Below are positions 7,046 through 12,077 of a stretch of 12,077 bases of DNA, in pieces. Each line of letters begins with the position of its first letter. Positions within the stretch are counted from its first letter, which is position 1. This stretch comes from Alphaproteobacteria bacterium (GTDB lineage: Bacteria; Pseudomonadota; Alphaproteobacteria; UBA8366), in the NCBI GenBank assembly GCA_030743445.1, contig JASLSL010000248.1:1-12077 (forward strand), written 5' to 3'. The translations under genes and the position numbers were made by a program. The notes below the pieces were generated by a model. It saw only the letters and a program-made list of their open reading frames with translations, ran no database searches and was not told where the DNA came from.

Positions 7046-7507
7046 ATGGTAGTAAGTGCTTCCAATCCGCTGACCGGCGCGGGCGAAGGAAGCGCCAGAC
7101 CCGCGCAAGCTCAGCCTCCTATCGAGACGCCGCTGACCGGTGCGTCTGCGATCGGCGTTGGGCTGACGCGTGCGGCGTTTACCTCGAAGTTCGGACCCGA
7201 TCCCGACACCGGTGAACCGTTGCGGTTCGTCGCCGGCGCCGACGTCGAGGCCGCCGAGACCAACGACGTCAGTGCGATCGTCGACAAGCGGCTCGGCGCG
7301 ATCTCTGCAGGCACCCTGTTCCAGGCGACCCAGATCAGCAACGCGGCGAGTTCGGCCAGTTTGGCGCAAACGACGACTGCGGGCGATCCCGGCTCGGCCG
7401 GCGCTGCGACCGCGGCGCCGACGCCAACCGCGGGCGCCATCGCCCCGCCGCCGCAGGCCGGCGATCAGGGACAACCGCTCGGCGGCCTCGTCGATATTCA
7501 GATTTAA
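7046..7507 (+). CDS. Hypothetical 153-aa protein, Ala/Pro/Thr-rich C-terminus
   Basis: I do not recognise this protein. Coding status is supported by consistent G/C third positions, a clean stop and a strong terminator 33 nt after it. Residues 1-35 are polar and contain PLTGA twice (8-12 and 29-33). The middle (about 40-100) is mixed and could fold, with FGPDPDTGEPLRF and VSAIVDKRLGAISAGTLFQ. From about 100 to 145 it is low-complexity Ala/Ser/Thr/Pro/Gly, likely disordered, ending in GGLVDIQI. There is no signal peptide, membrane span or Cys. The ATG at 7046 is the only ATG start in frame before an upstream TGA at 7025-7027 and has no normally spaced ribosome binding site. A 63-codon frame from 7024 has better spacing to AGGGG, but its Arg-rich product looks like an out-of-frame shadow. 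The gene stands alone, divergent from fhs. Confidence 0.7.
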   Translation: MVVSASNPLTGAGEGSARPAQAQPPIETPLTGASAIGVGLTRAAFTSKFGPDPDTGEPLRFVAGADVEAAETNDVSAIVDKRLGAISAGTLFQATQISNAASSASLAQTTTAGDPGSAGAATAAPTPTAGAIAPPPQAGDQGQPLGGLVDIQI

Positions 7508-7539
7508 GCGCGGGACATTTCCCGCCCGGTTCCAGCAGG

Positions 7540-7564
7540 GCCGGCGCCGCGGCGCCGGCTTTTT
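7540..7564 (+). terminator. Strong intrinsic terminator
   Basis: A perfect 20-nt GC palindrome (arms GCCGGCGCC and GGCGCCGGC around GC) is followed directly by TTTTT. It ends transcription of the 153-aa gene 33 nt after its stop. It also sits just past the stop of the minus-strand Sel1 gene (7576), but read on that strand it has no T-tract, so it would act there only as a stem. Confidence 0.88.
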
Positions 7565-7575
7565 CGTTGTCCGAC

Positions 7576-8274
7576 CTATCCGCTCTTGTGCCAATCGGCC
7601 AACAGGCGGCGGGCCTCCTCGAGCTTATCCTTGTCCATTTCGATCGCCAGCTCGTCGCGCATCCGGGCGGCACTCTTGTCGCCGGTCTCGGCGGCGAGGC
7701 TGAGCCACAGCCAAGCCTGGGCCAAGTTGCGCTCGATGCCGTTGCCCTTGGCGTAGAGGACGCCGAGGTTGAAGAGCGCCGCGCCGACGCCCTGGATCGC
7801 CGCGCGCCGGTACCAGGCCACGGCCCGGGCCGCGTCGCGTTCGATCCCGGACCCGTTTTCGTACATATAACCGAGATTGTACTGGGCCTCCGCAAGGCCC
7901 TGGTCGGCCGCCGCCCGGTACCACTTCACCGCCACCTGGACGTCGCGGCCGACACCACGGCCGTAGTGGTACATCAGGCCGATCTTGTATTGCGCCTCGC
8001 GATGCCCTTGCCCCGCCGCCTTGCCGAACCAGTGGAGTGCCGAGGCGAGGTCGGGCACGCCGTCGAGCCCGCGCTCGTGCAGCAGGCCGAGGAAGAATTG
8101 CGCCTTGGCGTCGCCGGCCTCGGCCGACTTGCGGTAGATGCCGTAGTAGTAGTTGCTCTCGGGAACGACCGCCGGGCTCTGGGCCCCGGCGGTCGCCGAG
8201 CCCAGAGTCAGCATGGTGAGAAGGGCGGCGCCGATGCGCCGCGTCGATGGTGTCGCTGGGCCGCGCCGCGTCAC
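7576..8274 (-). CDS. Exported Sel1-repeat (SLR/TPR-like) protein
   Basis: Encodes a 232-aa protein. A Sec-type signal is visible: basic residues (TRR, TRR), a hydrophobic core from about 14 to 25, and a likely cleavage after AGA at position 31. Four Sel1 repeats follow at about 57-91, 92-127, 128-163 and 164-199, with the usual AxxxLGxxYxxGxGvxxDxxxAxxWYxxAAxxG pattern. A charged helix (about 203-230) closes the protein. Sel1 repeats form alpha-alpha superhelices that bind partner proteins, and many act in envelope processes. The start is chosen as GTG at 8274, which overlaps the lipoprotein gene's stop as GTGA and puts the signal peptide at the N-terminus. The frame is open to 8454, but that part overlaps the lipoprotein gene and looks like a shadow. 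It is probably translationally coupled to the lipoprotein, and both products are predicted to lie outside the cytoplasmic membrane. Confidence 0.85.
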   Translation of the reverse strand: MTRRGPATPSTRRIGAALLTMLTLGSATAGAQSPAVVPESNYYYGIYRKSAEAGDAKAQFFLGLLHERGLDGVPDLASALHWFGKAAGQGHREAQYKIGLMYHYGRGVGRDVQVAVKWYRAAADQGLAEAQYNLGYMYENGSGIERDAARAVAWYRRAAIQGVGAALFNLGVLYAKGNGIERNLAQAWLWLSLAAETGDKSAARMRDELAIEMDKDKLEEARRLLADWHKSG

Positions 8275-8513
8275 CTGTCCGCCGCGCGGTAGGTCCACAC
8301 GGCCTGGCGTTCGTCGTTCTCGCGGGGCTTGTCGAAACACTCCAGCTCGGCGAGCGTCTTGTAGCAGTAGATCGGCACCAGTCCGGGCGGATTCTCGCGC
8401 GCGTACCAACCCTTGACGAGCGCGTCGCGTTCGCCGGTGCGATAATCGAGCCACGGGTTATCGCAGGCGGCGAGCAATAGGGGCAGCGCAATCATCACAG
8501 CCAATTTCTTCAT
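8271..8513 (-). CDS. Small predicted lipoprotein
   Basis: Encodes an 80-aa protein starting MKKLAVMIALPLLLAAC, a textbook lipoprotein signal with lipobox LAAC and lipidated Cys17. The residue after it is Asp18, the residue that in enterobacteria favours retention in the inner membrane, though that rule is not reliable in alphaproteobacteria. The mature part is about 63 aa and contains two further Cys (near YCYKTLAELECFD) that could form a disulfide. A GGGAG lies 6 nt upstream of the ATG. The frame ends in TGA inside the GTGA start of the Sel1 gene. The family is not one I can name; function is unknown beyond an envelope location and probable partnership with the Sel1 protein. Confidence 0.83.
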   Translation of the reverse strand: MKKLAVMIALPLLLAACDNPWLDYRTGERDALVKGWYARENPPGLVPIYCYKTLAELECFDKPRENDERQAVWTYRAADR

Positions 8514-8669
8514 CGGGTTCTCCCTTGGCTAGCGCTTGTGAAACCTTAGGACAATTCCCCCGGGGCGTCGATAACGCAGCCGTCGAAACCGGCCCCGAGA
8601 CTGGCCTTGAAGCGCCCGGATTTCGATGCGAAAACTGTGCCGGAATTCAACGAACAGGGGGGAACGGCC
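8514..8669. other. Divergent intergenic region between lipoprotein and dehydrogenase genes
   Basis: This 156-nt spacer must hold promoters for both directions, but no hexamer pair stands out. It contains the GGGAGAA ribosome site of the lipoprotein (minus strand, 8518-8524), the AGGGGGGA site of the dehydrogenase (plus strand, 8656-8663) and a GC palindrome around CCCCCGGGG (about 8557-8565). Confidence 0.4.
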
Positions 8670-9620
8670 ATGCGCGTGGCGATTCTCGACGACTATTTCA
8701 ACGCGGCGTTCGAAGTCGGCAATTGGAGCCCGATCGAGGGCAAGGCCGAGATCACGGTGTTCAACGAGCCGTTCGCCTACGAGAACGCGGCCGCCTCGGC
8801 ACTTCAGGACTTCGAGGCGATCGTCGGCATGCGCGAGCGCACACCGTTTCCGGCGAGCCTGATAGAGCGCTTGCCGAACCTTAAACTCTTGATCACCACC
8901 GGCATGCGCAACTTCTCGTTCGACATGGAGGCGGCAAAAAAGGCCGGCGTCGTCGTCTCGGGCACGGAATCGATGGGCCACGCGACGGCCGAGCTCGCCT
9001 GGGCGCTGATCCTCGGCCTCTACCGCAACATCCCGGTGCAGAACCAGGCGATGCACGGCGGCCAGTGGCAGGTCGAGCTCGACAACGATTTGCTCGGCAA
9101 GACCCTCGGTGTGGTCGGCCTCGGCAGGCTCGGCAGCCAGGTCGCCAAGGTCGGCAACGCCTTCGGCATGGAGGTCATCGCCTGGAGCCAGAACCTGACG
9201 CAAGAGCGCGCCGCCGAATGCGGCGCCCGGCGGGTCGAGAAGGACGAGCTGATGGCCAAGGCCGACGTGATCTCGATCCACCTGATCCTCGCCGACCGCA
9301 CGCGCGGCCTGATCGGCGCGGCGGAAATCGCCCGGATGAAGCCGACGGCCTACCTCGTCAACACCTCGCGCGGGCCGATCGTCGACACCGCGGCACTGGT
9401 CGACGCCTTGCGCGAGAACCGGATCGCCGGGGCCGCGGTCGACGTCTACGATGTCGAGCCCGCACCCGCCGACCATCCGCTGCGCGGCCTCGACAACGCG
9501 CTGCTGACCCCGCACATGGGCTACGTCACGGCGGAGAATTTGGGCCAGATGTACAACCAGGCGGCCGAGGACATCGCCGCCTTCATCGCCGGCGACCCGA
9601 TCCGGGTGCTGAACGGTTAG
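8670..9620 (+). CDS. D-2-hydroxyacid dehydrogenase
   Basis: Encodes a 316-aa cytoplasmic oxidoreductase of the D-isomer-specific 2-hydroxyacid dehydrogenase (SerA/phosphoglycerate dehydrogenase-like) family, which interconverts 2-oxoacids and D-2-hydroxyacids with NAD(P). The nucleotide-binding loop is GLGRLG (150-155). The catalytic triad is R234 in NTSRG, E263 in YDVEP and H282 in TPHMG. The strand after the loop reads EVIAWSQN, with no acidic residue where NAD-preferring members have Asp, so NADP use or a relaxed preference is possible. The ATG at 8670 is chosen for the AGGGGGGA 6 nt upstream; the frame opens at 8607, but the 21 extra codons have no ribosome site. Length is normal for a short-form member, without the ACT domain of true SerA. 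The stop codon overlaps that of the convergent DUF4336 gene. The specific substrate is unknown. Confidence 0.92.
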   Translation: MRVAILDDYFNAAFEVGNWSPIEGKAEITVFNEPFAYENAAASALQDFEAIVGMRERTPFPASLIERLPNLKLLITTGMRNFSFDMEAAKKAGVVVSGTESMGHATAELAWALILGLYRNIPVQNQAMHGGQWQVELDNDLLGKTLGVVGLGRLGSQVAKVGNAFGMEVIAWSQNLTQERAAECGARRVEKDELMAKADVISIHLILADRTRGLIGAAEIARMKPTAYLVNTSRGPIVDTAALVDALRENRIAGAAVDVYDVEPAPADHPLRGLDNALLTPHMGYVTAENLGQMYNQAAEDIAAFIAGDPIRVLNG

Positions 9621-10336
9621 GGGGCGTTCGACCCCGGCCCGAGCCACGCGAAGGCGCGTTCGAGATAGGCCTGTCCCCCGTCCCGTTGCCACTCGCCATG
9701 GGCCATCACCACGCGCTCCGGTTGCCACGATAACATCTTCGCCAGCGCCTGGCGCGCCGGGCGACGATCAAACCAGGAAAGACGCCATTCGAGCGGGGCG
9801 TAGCCGTAACCCACGGTGATTTTCCAGAGCCTGGCGAGCACCCGCTGCCACCCGCGCCAATGTGCGGCCAAGAATTCGTCGCTGAAGTTCTCTGACAGGT
9901 CGGCGATGATCGCGGTACGCGACAAGAGGTGGAAAAACACGATCTCGTCCAGCGCCGGCGACCCCCTGAACCAGGCCTGGTCGATATTGCCCGCCCATTC
10001 GGACGGTGGCGTGTCGGTCAGCGCCGGCTGGAAATTCAGGTCGCTACGCTTCCGGATCGTCGACTGCGGCCCCCACAGCTTCGCCGCCGGATAGGCGTCC
10101 TTCCATTCCGCGAGAAAAAGATGATGGATCTTGTTCGGGCTCGCCAGGTGGCCGACCGGCCCGAGCGCGTCGATTTCCGCCTTTAGGTCCGGCGCCAACC
10201 GTATCGGTGACCAAATCCAAAGATTGCCTGTTTACAACCGAACGATCACGCTGCGTGTCGGATAGGGGAAGCCATAGAAATCGACGACATCGCCTTCAAC
10301 CAGCCAGATCGAATCGCCGATGACTTCGAGTGCCAT
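9617..10336 (-). pseudogene. DUF4336 gene interrupted by one in-frame TAA at codon 35
   Basis: From the ATG at 10336 (preceded by AGGGTGA) the minus strand reads MALEVIGDSIWLVEGDVV, then DFYGFPYPTRSVIVRL, then TAA (10234-10232). In the same frame it continues TGNLWIWSPIRLAPDLKAEIDALGPVGHLASPNKIHHL to a stop at 9617. All conserved DUF4336 landmarks are present and in one frame: FYGFPYPTR, LWxWSPI, GPVxHLxSPNKIHHL, WAGxIDQ, FFHLLSRT, MAHGEW. Only one codon separates a normal 239-codon gene from a broken one. The frame after the TAA has no ATG near its start, only TTG (10198), which would delete the conserved N-terminus. Codons about 34-47 also have fewer G/C third positions than the rest, consistent with relaxed selection. 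It follows the monooxygenase gene by 41 nt and may be cotranscribed. Alternatives are a sequencing error or readthrough. The biochemical function of the family is unknown to me; a degenerate metallo-beta-lactamase-like fold is a guess. Confidence 0.8.
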
Positions 10337-10377
10337 GGCTCACCCTAAGAAAACAGGCCAGGGAGCGAGATTTTGCC

Positions 10378-11991
10378 TTAACCAGCCACGGCTTCCAACG
10401 CAGGCGTCAGGGTGAAGCCCTGGTAGCCGTTGGCCGCGACCTCGTCGCATTTCCGCACGTAAGGCGGAAACCCGATATAGGGCATGAAGACGCGCGGCTT
10501 GCCGGGCACGTTGGCGCCGAGGTACCACGAGTCGGCGAACGGATAGAGCGTGGTGTGGGCGACGTCGTGGACGTGGGCGACCCAGGCGTCTTCGGCTTCC
10601 CCGGTCGCCTCGATCCGCACCATGCCGCCATCGCGCAAATACGCCATGCAGTCGGCGATCCATTCGACGTGCTGCTCGATCGAGGGAAGCATGTTGGTCA
10701 GCACCGAGGGACTGCCGGGCCCGGTGATGGTGAAGAGATTGGGGAAGCCCGCCATCGCGAGGCCGAGATATGTGCGCGGGCCCTCGACCCACTTCTCGTT
10801 GAGCGACCGGCCGCCGGTGCCGCGGATATCTATTCGCTGCAACGCGCCGGTCATGGCGTCGAACCCGGTGGCGAACACGATCGCGTCGAACCCATAGGCC
10901 TCGCCGCCCACGGTCAGGCCGTCCGGCGTGATCGCCTCGATCGGCGTCTGGCTGACGTCGACCAGGGTTATGTTCGGACGGTTGTAGGTCTCGTAGTACC
11001 CGGTGTCGACGCAGACCCGCTTGCAGCCGAACAGCGAGGTCGGGCACAGCAAATCCGCCACTGCGGGGTCCTGGACCATGGCGCGGATCTTGTCGCGGAT
11101 GAATTCCGCCACCATCCGGTTCGCCTCCCTCTCGACAATGAGGTCCGCGAACGCGCCGCGGAACTGCAGGCCGCCAACCGCCCATCGGGTCTCGAATTCC
11201 CGTTGCCGTTCCTCGGGCGATGCCTCGAGGGCCAGGTCGTCGCTCATCCGCCGCCACAGCCCAGCCACGTTGTGCTTGCCGAGTGCGCGCAAGCGTGGAT
11301 AGTCCGCCTTGATCTCTTGCTGGTCCTGGGGGTCGAGCGGCGCGTTGTGCGCCGGCACCGAGAAGTTCGGGGTCCGCTGGAATACCGTCAGATGCGCCGC
11401 CTGCTCCGCGATGATCGAAATCGATTGGATCGCCGACGAACCGGTCCCGATGACGCCAACGCGCATGCCGGCGAAATCGACGCCCTCATGCGGCCATTCG
11501 CCGGTGTGGTAGGTCGCCCCCTTATAGCTGTCGAGACCCTCGAACCAGGGCTTGTTGGGCGAGGAGAGGCAGCCGGTCGCCATGACGCAGTGGGTCGCCG
11601 ATATTTGCTCGCCGCCGTCGGTCCGGACGATCCAGTGCCCGGCCGCCTCGTCGAAGGTCGCCGATTCCACGCGGGTGTCGAAGGTGATGTCGCGCCGCAG
11701 GTCGAACCGGTCGGCAACATGGTTCGCATATCGCAGGATTTCCGGTTGCGGGGAATAGCGCTCGGACCATTCCCACTCCTGCTGCAATTCCTCGGAGAAC
11801 TGATAGGAGTACTCCATGCTCTCGACGTCGCACCGGGCGCCGGGATAGCGGTTCCAGTACCAGGTTCCCCCGACGCCGCTGCCGGCCTCGAGGACGCGCG
11901 CCGAGAACCCCATCGCCCGCAGGCGATGGAGCATGTAGAGCCCGGCGAACCCGGCGCCGACGATCACCGCATCGAGGGTGTCGTCGGACAT
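10378..11991 (-). CDS. FAD/NADPH-dependent monooxygenase, Baeyer-Villiger-like
   Basis: Encodes a 537-aa flavoprotein of the class B monooxygenase group (cyclohexanone or phenylacetone monooxygenase-like), which uses NADPH and O2 to insert oxygen next to a carbonyl or on a heteroatom. The FAD-binding loop is GAGFAG (12-17) with E35 after the next strand; GGTWYWNRYPGARCD (41-55) is typical of BVMO-like proteins. The fingerprint FxGxxxHxxxW appears as YKGATYHTGEW (156-166), with Tyr for Phe. The second, NADPH-binding loop is GTGSSA (182-187), followed by the late ATGFD motif. The C-terminus has the usual FPPYVRKCDEVAANGYQGF. The ATG at 11991 puts the FAD loop at the family's normal distance, but no clear ribosome site precedes it. 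GTG codons at 12021 and 12054 are alternatives and the frame is open to the right window edge, so the start is the least certain part. Substrate unknown. It heads a probable unit with the DUF4336 gene. Confidence 0.9.
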   Translation of the reverse strand: MSDDTLDAVIVGAGFAGLYMLHRLRAMGFSARVLEAGSGVGGTWYWNRYPGARCDVESMEYSYQFSEELQQEWEWSERYSPQPEILRYANHVADRFDLRRDITFDTRVESATFDEAAGHWIVRTDGGEQISATHCVMATGCLSSPNKPWFEGLDSYKGATYHTGEWPHEGVDFAGMRVGVIGTGSSAIQSISIIAEQAAHLTVFQRTPNFSVPAHNAPLDPQDQQEIKADYPRLRALGKHNVAGLWRRMSDDLALEASPEERQREFETRWAVGGLQFRGAFADLIVEREANRMVAEFIRDKIRAMVQDPAVADLLCPTSLFGCKRVCVDTGYYETYNRPNITLVDVSQTPIEAITPDGLTVGGEAYGFDAIVFATGFDAMTGALQRIDIRGTGGRSLNEKWVEGPRTYLGLAMAGFPNLFTITGPGSPSVLTNMLPSIEQHVEWIADCMAYLRDGGMVRIEATGEAEDAWVAHVHDVAHTTLYPFADSWYLGANVPGKPRVFMPYIGFPPYVRKCDEVAANGYQGFTLTPALEAVAG

Positions 11992-12077
11992 CGCACTGGC
12001 TTGTTTGGGTTTGGCGGACACGGGATCGCTCGCTTTCAGATCGGCCCTAGGCACCCAGGTCGACGACCGGCCGGCTG

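Noticed and set aside
7024..7215. 63-codon frame from ATG 7024
   Set aside because: It has a better spaced AGGGG, but codon use is poor, the product is Arg-rich and the overlapping frame from 7046 has clear coding bias; the ATG lies in a stem.
8275..8454. N-terminal extension of the Sel1 protein to 8454
   Set aside because: It would overlap the lipoprotein gene and push the clear signal peptide into the middle of the protein; the product there is an Arg-rich shadow.
9617..10198. DUF4336 gene as a simple 193-aa protein starting at TTG 10198
   Set aside because: The conserved N-terminus lies upstream in the same frame from ATG 10336, broken only by TAA 10232-10234, so an interrupted longer gene explains the sequence better.

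Overview
The window is GC-rich, with strong G/C preference at third codon positions. Its gene content (SsuC/TauC-type ABC permeases, a TauD/TfdA dioxygenase, formate-tetrahydrofolate ligase, a Sel1-repeat protein, a DUF4336 reading frame, a BVMO-like monooxygenase) fits an alphaproteobacterium, perhaps Rhodospirillales-like. This placement rests on protein character only; there is no rRNA or other marker gene. No tRNA, CRISPR array, insertion sequence or phage gene was seen.

Region 1 (1-4917, plus strand) is a tightly packed operon cut by the left window edge. It holds the tail of one ABC permease, a second paralogous permease (4-nt overlap), a TauD/TfdA-type Fe(II)/2-oxoglutarate dioxygenase, a 770-aa DUF3604 (PHP-like metallohydrolase) protein with a large N-terminal beta-rich part, and a 204-aa DsbA/kappa-GST-fold protein of the 2-hydroxychromene-2-carboxylate isomerase type. 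Read together it looks like an uptake-plus-catabolism cassette for a small organic compound whose identity the sequence does not reveal.

Region 2 (4918-7564) holds a complete minus-strand formate-tetrahydrofolate ligase gene (fhs) ending convergently against region 1. A 388-nt divergent spacer follows, with several small symmetric or repeated elements, then an unrecognised 153-aa plus-strand gene closed by a strong intrinsic terminator.

Region 3 (7576-8513, minus strand) is a two-gene envelope unit: a small lipoprotein followed, with a GTGA stop/start overlap, by an exported Sel1-repeat protein.

Region 4 (8670-12077) holds a plus-strand D-2-hydroxyacid dehydrogenase converging, with overlapping stop codons, on a minus-strand pair. 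The pair is a flavin-dependent (BVMO-like) monooxygenase and, downstream of it, a DUF4336 gene whose otherwise intact frame is broken by one in-frame TAA at codon 35.

The most notable points are the DUF3604/TauD/permease cassette as a candidate undescribed catabolic pathway, the single-stop DUF4336 gene, and the hairpin lying exactly between a Shine-Dalgarno-like sequence and the start codon of the 153-aa gene.
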